DNA of 64,000 nucleotides from Novosphingobium indicum (GTDB lineage: Bacteria; Pseudomonadota; Alphaproteobacteria; Sphingomonadales; Sphingomonadaceae), in the NCBI RefSeq assembly GCF_014645195.1, contig NZ_BMLK01000012.1, positions 97,088 through 161,087 of the forward strand. The letters are read 5' to 3'. The notes beneath the pieces were generated by a model, which was not told where the DNA came from, searched no databases, and saw only the letters and a list, made by a program, of their open reading frames with translations. The first letter of the stretch is position 1, and every line of letters starts with the position of its first letter. Shown in pieces: positions 9,514 to 17,652 of this stretch. The position numbers and the translations under genes were made by a program.

Positions 9514-9648
9514 ATGGACAGCCGCCAGAAAAGGCAAACAACCACATCCCAGCATCATCTTGGCGACAGGATATCCCGCGCTGGCTGGATCACTGCACTG
9601 GCGGCAGGGGTCTGCCTGTGGGCGGTGATACTGGCCTTCGTCCTGTAA
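9514..9648 (+). CDS. small single-pass membrane protein, 44 residues
   Basis: A short frame with a good ribosome binding site (GAGAGG six bases before the ATG). It encodes a hydrophilic N-terminus rich in Arg, Gln and His, and one C-terminal membrane helix (WITALAAGVCLWAVILAFVL). The stop lies seven bases before the convergent sugar-transferase gene. I recognise no family. Its place between tolC and the initiating sugar transferase suggests an accessory envelope role, but that is only position. The rest of 9251-9513 shows no gene. Confidence 0.55.
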   Translation: MDSRQKRQTTTSQHHLGDRISRAGWITALAAGVCLWAVILAFVL

Positions 9649-9654
9649 TCCCCG

Positions 9655-10380
9655 TCAGTACGCCCCTCGCGCAAAGACAACCGCAGGCACGGTTTTGCAT
9701 AGCAGCCACGTATCGAGCGCCAGGCTCTTGCGCGCGATATAATCGACATCCATCGCCACGCGGCTGGCATAGGATACGTCACTACGGCCGCTTGTCTGCC
9801 ACAGCCCCGTAAGACCGGGGCGGACATGGCAATAGTGCACGAAGTGCCGGCCATAGTGATCGACTTCCGCTTCCACGATGGGTCGCGGCCCGACAATGCT
9901 CATGTCCCCCAGCAGGACGTTGATGAGCTGGGGAAACTCGTCGAGGCTGAGCTTGCGCATGAAGGCGCCGACGCGCGTCACGCGCGGATCATTACGCAAC
10001 TTGCGCGTCCGCTCCCATTCGCACCGGGCCTCCGGATCGGCCTTTAGGTGGTGCTGCAGGATGGCGTCCCCATCCAGCTTCATCGACCGGAACTTGTAGC
10101 AATTGAAGTGACGCCCACGGTACCCGACGCGGCGATGAACGAAGAAGATCGGCCCGGGATCGCTCACAAAGACCACGATCGTCAGCACGACCAGAAAAGG
10201 GAGAATGACGACGAGGATCGCCAGGGCGACGACGATATCGAATATGCGCCAGGCACAGACCTCACGCCGCGACAAGGACCGGGGCATGCCCCGGTCGCCC
10301 TCGACACACGCGACTCCGCTTGCCATGTCATCGGCCACGACTGACGATGCGGTAGCTTTCGAAGTAGCCATAGACGCCAC
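9655..10380 (-). CDS. ExoY-type undecaprenyl-phosphate sugar phosphotransferase
   Basis: This enzyme starts repeat-unit assembly by moving a sugar 1-phosphate onto undecaprenyl phosphate. At about 241 residues it is the short form, with one membrane-anchoring helix ([20 protein letters not shown]) and the bacterial sugar transferase core. Signatures are [40 protein letters not shown] and SIVGPRP, then [14 protein letters not shown]. It lacks the N-terminal four-helix and CoA-binding-like domains of WcaJ. The start is set to the GTG at 10380 because GGGAGGAG lies just before it. An in-frame ATG follows three codons later, and upstream codons look non-coding. It plays the part of SpsB/GelB in sphingan loci. 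Confidence 0.92.
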   Translation of the reverse strand: MASMATSKATASSVVADDMASGVACVEGDRGMPRSLSRREVCAWRIFDIVVALAILVVILPFLVVLTIVVFVSDPGPIFFVHRRVGYRGRHFNCYKFRSMKLDGDAILQHHLKADPEARCEWERTRKLRNDPRVTRVGAFMRKLSLDEFPQLINVLLGDMSIVGPRPIVEAEVDHYGRHFVHYCHVRPGLTGLWQTSGRSDVSYASRVAMDVDYIARKSLALDTWLLCKTVPAVVFARGAY

Positions 10381-10587
10381 TTGCTCCTCCCTGAAGCTGG
10401 ACTTCGGACTTGAAAGTCCTTGCGATACGCCAAGGCTAACACTGGCTATTTCGCGCCCGCAACGAGAGTTAAATTCAATTCGGTTACTCAAATTTTGTGA
10501 CAAACACCGTATTTCCTACGGAATTATGTAAAAATTCATAAGTAATATTATTCAATTTTCTATCAATATAGGAACACAATACCGCGA
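10381..10587 (-). promoter_or_regulatory. A/T-rich upstream region of the sugar-transferase gene
   Basis: About 200 bp between the sulfotransferase stop and the sugar-transferase start. The segment 10490-10587 is strikingly A/T-rich against GC-rich flanks and probably holds the promoter(s) of the transferase. No stem-loop with a T-run that would terminate the sulfotransferase transcript is clear. Confidence 0.4.
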
Positions 10588-11439
10588 CTATGGATGAACT
10601 TTTCGCAGTGCGGTAGATTCACGCCCCGTAAAAAGGCGATAAAGCCGCAAGTAGAGTTCCTCGCATTCCTCGGCACGACTACCGGCAAGATCGAGCAGAG
10701 CGTCCGCCGGCAATTCGTGCCGCAGACGTTCGATCCGGGTGAATTGTCCGCTCTTTAGCGGATCGCCCCCTCCTCCCCGACGCGAGGCTGCAAGGCTGGC
10801 GTATCGGTTGACGAGAGGAGGCTGGAGCTCCAGCCCAGCCGATATTGCAGCCAGGGCCCGCTCGGGGTCGCGAACGAGCGCTTCGTGCGTCAGGCCGATG
10901 CGCCGTTCGGCCGGAAACCGATGCCAGAGCGCCTCAAGCGCCGTCAGCCGCTCGATATAGTAGTCGGCGGCTTCGTCCTGTGTGCGGTACTCGTTCTTGC
11001 CCAGCCGGCAAAACAACCGGACGATCGAGAGGATGGCATCCCCCGGTCGGCGGACGAGAAAGATCGCGCGTGCCGTGAAGAATTCGGGCGGCACGGCGCT
11101 GTCGTATCGGGAGTGGAGTATCTTGTCGAAGAGATGGCTCGCCTGCAGCTCCCACCCTCCGCGCCGCATCTGGTTGAGCGCAAGCTGCCCCAGGTCCGCA
11201 CGGCCCTCGTAGCGGACATGGGCCTCGCCATAGCCGCTGATGTCGGGACGCGAACACAGGATATTCGAGAGCGCCGTCGACCCGCATCGCATGTGGGCGA
11301 GGATGAATAACCCGTTCTCGAACCGGTATTGCGGCACGGCGCGGCTGACCAGCCAGCCTGCCGTCCGCTTCCCGGTGTCTCGCAAAGCATGCATCATGCC
11401 CGGCAGGTTACGTGATGCGAGGCCCGGCACCTCGGGCAA
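10588..11439 (-). CDS. sulfotransferase family protein
   Basis: A 283-residue PAPS-dependent sulfotransferase-like protein. The 5'-phosphosulfate loop is visible as FILAHMRCGSTALSNIL and the 3'-phosphate region as FLVRRPGDAILSIVR, with spacing normal for the Sulfotransfer group. It lies between the initiating transferase and the flippase of the polysaccharide block. The simplest reading is sulfation of a polysaccharide or lipid sugar, but a small-molecule acceptor is not excluded. The start is a TTG at 11439 with GGAG before it. ATG codons at 11398-11395 lack a ribosome binding site. Confidence 0.85.
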   Translation of the reverse strand: MPEVPGLASRNLPGMMHALRDTGKRTAGWLVSRAVPQYRFENGLFILAHMRCGSTALSNILCSRPDISGYGEAHVRYEGRADLGQLALNQMRRGGWELQASHLFDKILHSRYDSAVPPEFFTARAIFLVRRPGDAILSIVRLFCRLGKNEYRTQDEAADYYIERLTALEALWHRFPAERRIGLTHEALVRDPERALAAISAGLELQPPLVNRYASLAASRRGGGGDPLKSGQFTRIERLRHELPADALLDLAGSRAEECEELYLRLYRLFTGRESTALRKVHP

Positions 11440-11561
11440 CTAGCTCCATCTCGGCGCGAACACATCGCCGCGGATTCGCCGGAACTGATAGGAAGGTACG
11501 GCCAGGAACGGCTGTCTTATGAAAGCCCCTGGCGTTCGCCCCCGTAACCTGAGGCGCGCAT

Positions 11562-13031
11562 ATGAATTCAGCCGTCGCGGCGCTGAAACGCAGCAATTTC
11601 GGAAAAGCCGGCCGCCAGGGGGCCAAGGCCCTGTTCGCGTTCACCGCCCGCTCGCTGCAACAGGCATCGACCCTGCTTGTCACCCTCCTCGCCGCGCGGT
11701 TTCTGCCCCCGGCACAATACGGCATCTACAGCCTCGGCATCGTCTTCATCGTGCTCGTTCAGACGATGACCTACACCGGGTTCTACCAGTTCATCCTGAC
11801 CACCAAGGACGACGACAAGGCGGTCCTTTCAACCTGCTTCTGGATGATCGTGGGGCTCGTCTCGCTCGCCTCGCTCGGCCTCGCCTTGGCGGCATTTCCT
11901 CTGGAATGGATCTTTCAGGCCAAGCCGCTCGGCACGGTATTGCTGCTGCTCGCGCTGATCCAGCCGCTCGCCAGTATCGGCGCATGGTCCTCGGCGGCTC
12001 TGCTCCGGCGGGGCGAGATCATGCGCAACTTCACGGTCATGTTCGCGCAAAACCTCGTCGCGCTTGTCGGCGGCGTGTTGCTGCTGTGGTTCTGGCATTC
12101 GATCTACGCGCTCGTCGCGTTCCGTTACCTGCGCGTCATGACCGGCGCCGTACTCTACGCCGCTCTCGGACGCGACCGGCCGCAGCTGCTGTTCCGGAAA
12201 GACCTCGCGCGCAAGGCAACGGCCTTTTCCGTAGGACTCTACGGGTCGCGGCTGCTGAACTTTCTGGCACGCTATGCCGCGGACCTGCTGCTCGGCCTGC
12301 TCCATTCCCCCGCAGCGGTGGGGCTGTACCGCTTCGGCAGTCGCGTCGCGACGGGCGCCACCGATGTCATCAACCAGCCTATGCTCAGCTTTGCCGCCAC
12401 CCAGTTCGGCGCGGCCGCCCGACAGGACAAGGACCTTGCGAAGCCGCTCGCCCGCTTTGCTGGAACAATCACACTGCTGAGCGGCATGGTCGGTGCGGTC
12501 ATCATCGTCTTTGCCCGCGACGTGATCGCGATCTTCTTCCAGACCTCGTACATGGCGGCGCTGGTCGTTACCTACGCGATGGCCTTGCGCGGTGCTGCCA
12601 GCGCCGGGCAGATGCTGGTGGAGCCGGCCTTTGCAGCCATGGGCCGGACAGGTTGGGTCATGCTGTTCGATATGGTTGCGACGGCCGTATCCGTCGCCGC
12701 TATCTTCATCGCCTCTCCGTTCGGATTGGAAGCCTTGGCCTGGACGCAGGCAACAGTCGTGCTGGGCACGAGTGCCTGGGCCTTCTGGCTCCTGAACCGA
12801 CGCGGCCATTTGCACACGCAGCCGGCCATACGGGCCTTCGCCGGGGCCATTGCCCTGTCGGTCGGCTACGGCTTGATCTTGCTAGCCTGCCAATACGAGC
12901 TGGCTACCCTGTCATGGGCGCCATTGCCGACTCTCGGCACAGGACTTTCGGTAGCGGTCTTGGTCGGAATAGCCGTTGTGGTGCTGGCGGCGCGGTTGCG
13001 CCTCTTCAGCTTTCAGGCCTTTTCGGGTTAG
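11562..13031 (+). CDS. Wzx/PST-type polysaccharide flippase
   Basis: A 489-residue integral membrane protein with about 12-14 hydrophobic segments and the N-terminal pattern of oligosaccharide flippases (LLAARFLPPAQYGIYSLGIVFIVL). It should move the lipid-linked repeat unit across the inner membrane. It is monocistronic on the plus strand, divergent from the sulfotransferase. It ends head-to-head with glgX, the two stop codons overlapping by four bases (13028-13031), with no room for a conventional terminator between them. Confidence 0.9.
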   Translation: MNSAVAALKRSNFGKAGRQGAKALFAFTARSLQQASTLLVTLLAARFLPPAQYGIYSLGIVFIVLVQTMTYTGFYQFILTTKDDDKAVLSTCFWMIVGLVSLASLGLALAAFPLEWIFQAKPLGTVLLLLALIQPLASIGAWSSAALLRRGEIMRNFTVMFAQNLVALVGGVLLLWFWHSIYALVAFRYLRVMTGAVLYAALGRDRPQLLFRKDLARKATAFSVGLYGSRLLNFLARYAADLLLGLLHSPAAVGLYRFGSRVATGATDVINQPMLSFAATQFGAAARQDKDLAKPLARFAGTITLLSGMVGAVIIVFARDVIAIFFQTSYMAALVVTYAMALRGAASAGQMLVEPAFAAMGRTGWVMLFDMVATAVSVAAIFIASPFGLEALAWTQATVVLGTSAWAFWLLNRRGHLHTQPAIRAFAGAIALSVGYGLILLACQYELATLSWAPLPTLGTGLSVAVLVGIAVVVLAARLRLFSFQAFSG

Positions 13032-14848
13032 GCGGTCAAATCGATCCGGACCAGATGGCGGGCGCGGCAGATCTCGACGCGCAATTCCCCCTCGTCCGTC
13101 CCCTGTTCGGGGGCAGCATCGTAGATAAAGGTATGGCCGTTGGTATCTTCCCAATCCGCAATGGCCATAGGCTTCCCATCGCCCGTAAGCCACTGCACAT
13201 TCGTGGGAAAGCGCGCAAAGGACTGCAAACGTCGATGACGCTTCGCGGAAAGTTCGGCGACGTAGTCCTCAAGCTCCAGGTCACGGCTCTCCCAGTCGAC
13301 CCAGCCGATCGCATTGTCCTGGCAATAGGCGTTGTTGTTGCCCTGCTGGCTGCGCCCGAACTCGTCGCCCGCCGTCAGCATGATCGTGCCGGTAGAGGCG
13401 AACAGCGTGCCAAGCATCGCGCGCAGGTCAGCCTTTCGCGCGGCGATGACGCTCGGGTCGGCGCTGGGGCCTTCCACGCCGTTGTTCCAGCTGAAGTTCT
13501 CCCCATGCCCGTCGCGGTTATTCTCGCCATTGGCCTCGTTGTGGCGGTGTTCGTAGGAAACGACGTCCGCCAGCGTGAAACCATCGTGCGCAGCGAGAAA
13601 GTTGACCGAGCGGCAATCCGAGTGCGGCTGGTGCGGGCCGAAGACGTCGGACGATCCCGCAAGCCGCGTAGCCAGCAGGCCGATGCCTGCCTCCTTCTTC
13701 CAGAACCGGCGCACGTCGTCGCGAAAACGATCGTTCCATTCCAGCCAGCGTGCCGGAAAGTCGCCAAGGTGGTAGCCATCCGGCCCGATATCCCACGGTT
13801 CGGCAATGAGCACCCGATCCGCCAGCAGCGGGTCGCTCTCAATCTCGGCGAATATCGGAGCGGCAGGATCGAAGCCCGGCCCGCGCGCCATGACCGGAGC
13901 CAGATCGAAACGAAAACCGTCGACCCCGCACCGGGACACGAAGTGGCGCATGGTGTCGAGCGCGAGACGGCGGACGGCGGGATTGGCGAAGTCCAGCGTG
14001 TTGCCACAACCGGTGTCGTTGATCAGCGTCCCGTCGGGCGCATGGGCATAGGCGGCATTGTCGAGCCCGCGTAGCGACAGCACACCGCCATCGACATCGC
14101 TCTCACCCGAATGGTTGAACACGATATCGAGCAGAACCCCGATACCCTCTGCATGAAGCGCTGCCACGGTATCGCGCAATTCGGCGACGCCGCCGGGGCA
14201 AAGCCCCGGATCGAGTGCCATCATCGCGACCGGGTTATACCCCCAGGCGTTGACGAGACCGAGCGGCTTCAGATGCCTTTCATCGACCCACGCGACAATC
14301 GGCATCAGCTCGACGGCGCTGACGCTCAGCTTCTTGAGGTGAGCGATAACGGCGGGATGCGCCAGGGCCGCCACGGTGCCGCGCAGGTGCTCGGGCACAT
14401 CGGGATGGCGGATGGTGAAGGCACGGACGTTGAGTTCATAGACCAGACTGCCCCGATCGAACCTCGGCGGTTCGGCAGGATGGGGCTGGTCCGGGCTCGG
14501 GACGATCGCGCGCGGTACGATATCGGCCGTGTCCTCACCGAAAATGGCAAGGCGCGGGTCCTGCTGGAAACGGCGATCCAGTTCCACGGCATAGGGATCG
14601 ACCAGCAGCTTTGACGGATCGAACCAGTGCCGGTGATGGGGTGACCACTCACCTGCGGCGCGGTACCCATACCGCGTGCCGGCAAGATTGCCGGGCAACT
14701 CGAGGACCCAGTCCGGCCCCTCCCGCTGCATGACATGGCTGCTCTCGCCGCTCTCCGAAAAGAGACAGAGCCAGACCGCGTCCGCATGCGGCGAACGCAC
14801 GGCAAAGCGCGTCGATTCCGCCCCCACGACAGCCCCCAAAGCCGTCAT
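13028..14848 (-). CDS. glgX: glycogen debranching enzyme GlgX
   Basis: A GH13 isoamylase-type enzyme that removes limit-dextrin branches left by glycogen phosphorylase. It is about 606 residues from the ATG at 14848, which overlaps the glgA stop (ATGA). An N-terminal CBM48-like region (RFAVRSPHADAVWLCLFSE) precedes the TIM barrel. Conserved stretches include GVLLDIVFNHSGE, the nucleophile region GVDGFRFDLAPVM, and VLIAEPWDIGPDGY with the acid/base Glu. FLAAHDGFTLADVVSY follows. It is shorter than E. coli GlgX (657), the C-terminus being compact. Last gene of the glycogen operon. Confidence 0.95.
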   Translation of the reverse strand: MTALGAVVGAESTRFAVRSPHADAVWLCLFSESGESSHVMQREGPDWVLELPGNLAGTRYGYRAAGEWSPHHRHWFDPSKLLVDPYAVELDRRFQQDPRLAIFGEDTADIVPRAIVPSPDQPHPAEPPRFDRGSLVYELNVRAFTIRHPDVPEHLRGTVAALAHPAVIAHLKKLSVSAVELMPIVAWVDERHLKPLGLVNAWGYNPVAMMALDPGLCPGGVAELRDTVAALHAEGIGVLLDIVFNHSGESDVDGGVLSLRGLDNAAYAHAPDGTLINDTGCGNTLDFANPAVRRLALDTMRHFVSRCGVDGFRFDLAPVMARGPGFDPAAPIFAEIESDPLLADRVLIAEPWDIGPDGYHLGDFPARWLEWNDRFRDDVRRFWKKEAGIGLLATRLAGSSDVFGPHQPHSDCRSVNFLAAHDGFTLADVVSYEHRHNEANGENNRDGHGENFSWNNGVEGPSADPSVIAARKADLRAMLGTLFASTGTIMLTAGDEFGRSQQGNNNAYCQDNAIGWVDWESRDLELEDYVAELSAKRHRRLQSFARFPTNVQWLTGDGKPMAIADWEDTNGHTFIYDAAPEQGTDEGELRVEICRARHLVRIDLTA

Positions 14849-16311
14849 GCGGTCAGCGATCTGTAGAGGTCCGCATAGGCTGCCCCGCTGGCCTTCCAGG
14901 AGAAGTCGCACTTCATGCCGTTCTTCTGGATGCGCTCCCAGGCCTCGCGATCATGGTAGAGCGCCACGGTGCGGTTGAGCGCTGCGGCGAGGCTGTCGTA
15001 ATTGACGCCATCGAATTGCACGCCGGTCGCGCAGCCGGCGGCAAGCGCGGCCGGGTTGGCGTCGATCACAGTGTCCGCGAGTCCTCCGGTCCGCGCAACG
15101 ACAGGGACGCAGCCATAGGCAAGACCATAGAGCTGCGTGAGGCCGCAGGGCTCGAAACGCGAAGGGATCAGGATGGCATCACCGCCGCCCTGCATCCGGT
15201 GCGAGAGGGCTTCGTCGTAGCCGATCCTGACGCCGACCCGACCGGGATGTCGCGCCGCGCCGCGCGACAAGGCATGTTCGAGATGCGGATCGCCCGAACC
15301 CAGCAGTACCAGCCTGCCTCCGATCCCGACCAGATGATCGAGCACTTCGGGCAGGACATCCATGCCCTTCTGCCAGGTCAGGCGGGTGATAGCGACGAAG
15401 AGCGGCCCATCGCTTTCATCGAGACCGAATTCCGCTTCCAGTGCCCGCTTGTTGGCAATGCGTTTGTCCAGCGTGCGCCGCGTATAGGCCGCAGACAGCG
15501 CGGGATCGTCACCCGGGTTCCAGCTATCGGAATCAATGCCGTTGAGAATACCGTGGACGGAATTGCCCCGGGCGATGATCAGCCCTTCCAGCCCCATGCC
15601 GAACGTGTTCGAGCGGATCTCCCGCGCGTAGGTCGGGCTCACCGTCGTCACCGCATCGGCATTGGCCAGCCCCGCTTTCAGCAGGCTTACACCGCCATGG
15701 TACTCCACGCCATCGAGCGACCATGCCGCATCGGGCAGGCCGAGCCGGGGAAAGACCTCGGCATTGAACCACCCCTGAAACGCCATGTTGTGGATGGTGA
15801 TGACCGAGGGGACCTTGCCTTCATCACCACCGAACGGGGCGAATTGCAGATAGGCAGGCGCCATGCCGCCTTGCCAGTCGTGCGCATGGACCAGATCGAA
15901 ACGCTGCGCCTTGCCGCGCTTGACCATGACACCGCCGGCAATGTCCGCCGCAGCCCTGCCCAGCGCTGCGAAGCGTTGCCAGTTGTCACCCCAGTCGAGC
16001 CCGGCGGCGTCGGTGTAAGGCGCCCCTTCCCGGGCATAGAGCGCCGGGGCATCGAGCACCAGCAAGGGCTGGCCGCCTGCGAGCTTGCCCGCGAGCAACC
16101 GCGCTGACGTACCCAGCAAGGAATTCCAGGCAAAGATCGCCCGCGGCCGTTTCAGCGTCTGCATGACCGCCGGATAGCCCGGCAGCAGCGTCGTTACCTC
16201 CACACCGTGCGGGGCAAGTGCTGCAGGCAAGGCGCCAGCCACGTCGGCGAGGCCGCCGGTCTTGATCAGCGGTACCGCTTCTGAGGTTACGGAAAGGACT
16301 TTCAGAGCCAA
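14845..16311 (-). CDS. glgA: glycogen synthase GlgA
   Basis: A GT5 ADP-glucose:glycogen glucosyltransferase, 488 residues, cytoplasmic. The ADP-glucose loop KTGGLADVAGALPAAL is at residues 17-32. The acceptor/NDP region FVAITRLTWQKGMD and the GT-B C-terminal signature PSRFEPCGLTQLYGLAYG are clear. The start is a TTG, with the family-typical N-terminus MALKVLSVTSEAVPLIKTGG. It lies 53 bp downstream of glgC and overlaps glgX. Confidence 0.96.
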   Translation of the reverse strand: MALKVLSVTSEAVPLIKTGGLADVAGALPAALAPHGVEVTTLLPGYPAVMQTLKRPRAIFAWNSLLGTSARLLAGKLAGGQPLLVLDAPALYAREGAPYTDAAGLDWGDNWQRFAALGRAAADIAGGVMVKRGKAQRFDLVHAHDWQGGMAPAYLQFAPFGGDEGKVPSVITIHNMAFQGWFNAEVFPRLGLPDAAWSLDGVEYHGGVSLLKAGLANADAVTTVSPTYAREIRSNTFGMGLEGLIIARGNSVHGILNGIDSDSWNPGDDPALSAAYTRRTLDKRIANKRALEAEFGLDESDGPLFVAITRLTWQKGMDVLPEVLDHLVGIGGRLVLLGSGDPHLEHALSRGAARHPGRVGVRIGYDEALSHRMQGGGDAILIPSRFEPCGLTQLYGLAYGCVPVVARTGGLADTVIDANPAALAAGCATGVQFDGVNYDSLAAALNRTVALYHDREAWERIQKNGMKCDFSWKASGAAYADLYRSLTA

Positions 16312-16364
16312 AACCTAATTCCCGCGCTTCGTGATGAAGAGCCTTGGCCGAAAATCGCCGCGGA

Positions 16365-17627
16365 TCAAAGATCCAACCGGTCGATCATCGGCTTGGTAAT
16401 CAGGCATACCCCATTTTCGGTACGACGGAAGCGCTGCGCATCGAGTTCGGGATCCTCCCCGACGACGAGGCCTTCGGGAATGCGCACACCGGAATCGACG
16501 ACCACTCGGCTGAGACGCGCCTCTCGGCCGATGTTGCAGTAAGGCAGGACCACCGCCTCATCCACACTCGACCAACTGCCCATCTTCACGCCGGTGAACA
16601 GCAAGGAACGGCGCGCCATGGCGCCCGAAACGATGCAGTCCTGGCTGATGAGCGAGGAAATCGCCTGCCCCCGCCGTCCATCCTGATCGTGGACGAACTT
16701 CGCCGGCGCCGCGACGATGGTGTCCGTCCAGATCGGCCAGTCCCTGTCGTACATGTTGAGCTTGGGCACCGTATCGGTGAGGTCGAGATTGGCTTCGAAA
16801 TAGGCGTCCACGGTGCCCACATCGCGCCAGTATTCCTCGATCTCCTCGGCGGCACGGATGCACGAGGCGGTGAAGCGGTGAGCCTGCGCCTTACCGTGCT
16901 TGACGATATGCGGAATGATATCGCCGCCAAAGTCGCGCTTGGAGTCGGGATCTGCAGCGTCGCGGCGCAGTTCGTCGAACAGGAACTTCGTGTCGAAAAC
17001 GTAGATGCCCATCGAGGCGAGCGCGTGATCGGGATCGCCGGGAATGCTCGGCGGATCGGCCGGTTTCTCCAGGAACGAGGTAATGACATCGTTCTCATCG
17101 ACATGCATCACGCCGAACGCCGTCGCATCCATGCGCGGCACCACGAGGCATCCGACCGTTACGTTTGCACCCGAGTTGACGTGCTGCTGCAGCATCAACT
17201 CGTAGTCCATCTTGTAGATGTGATCGCCGGCCAGGATGACCATGTACTTGGGACTGTAGGACTCGATGATGTCGATGTTTTGATAGACTGCATCGGCCGT
17301 GCCTTCGTACCAGAGCATTTCGGAAATGCGCTGGCTGGCGGGCAGGATATCGAAGCTTTCGTTGCGCTCGGGCCGCATGAAATTCCACGCACGGTTCATG
17401 TGGCGGATCAGGCTATGCGCCTTGTACTGCGTGGCCACACCGATGCGGCGGATGCCCGAATTGATCGCGTTCGACAGGGCGAAATCGATGATCCGGCTCA
17501 TCCCGCCGAAATAGACGGCAGGCTTGGCGCGATTGTCGGTCAGCTCCTTCAGGCGACTCCCCCGGCCTCCCGCCAGAACATAAGCCATGGCATCGCGAGC
17601 GAGCGGCTGTCCGGTCGACGTCCTCAT
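16365..17627 (-). CDS. glgC: glucose-1-phosphate adenylyltransferase GlgC
   Basis: Makes ADP-glucose from glucose-1-phosphate and ATP, the committed and normally allosterically controlled step. It has 420 residues, as in the bacterial family. The nucleotidyltransferase motif is [23 protein letters not shown] (first 20 residues of it conserved). Further signatures are [19 protein letters not shown] [21 protein letters not shown]-region [15 protein letters not shown] and the left-handed beta-helix C-terminus. The ATG has GGAGAG eleven bases upstream. It is 25 bp downstream of glgB. Confidence 0.96.
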   Translation of the reverse strand: MRTSTGQPLARDAMAYVLAGGRGSRLKELTDNRAKPAVYFGGMSRIIDFALSNAINSGIRRIGVATQYKAHSLIRHMNRAWNFMRPERNESFDILPASQRISEMLWYEGTADAVYQNIDIIESYSPKYMVILAGDHIYKMDYELMLQQHVNSGANVTVGCLVVPRMDATAFGVMHVDENDVITSFLEKPADPPSIPGDPDHALASMGIYVFDTKFLFDELRRDAADPDSKRDFGGDIIPHIVKHGKAQAHRFTASCIRAAEEIEEYWRDVGTVDAYFEANLDLTDTVPKLNMYDRDWPIWTDTIVAAPAKFVHDQDGRRGQAISSLISQDCIVSGAMARRSLLFTGVKMGSWSSVDEAVVLPYCNIGREARLSRVVVDSGVRIPEGLVVGEDPELDAQRFRRTENGVCLITKPMIDRLDL

Positions 17628-17652
17628 TGCAGGTATTCTCTCCTATCCAGCT

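Noticed and set aside
9255..9812. 185-codon frame after tolC
   Set aside because: Second half is antisense to the sugar-transferase gene and no domain is visible; the shorter 9514-9648 frame has the better start signal.
11519..14074. 851-codon plus-strand frame across wzx and glgX
   Set aside because: Runs through two genes in a different frame and strand, with Arg/Ala-rich translation typical of a shadow.
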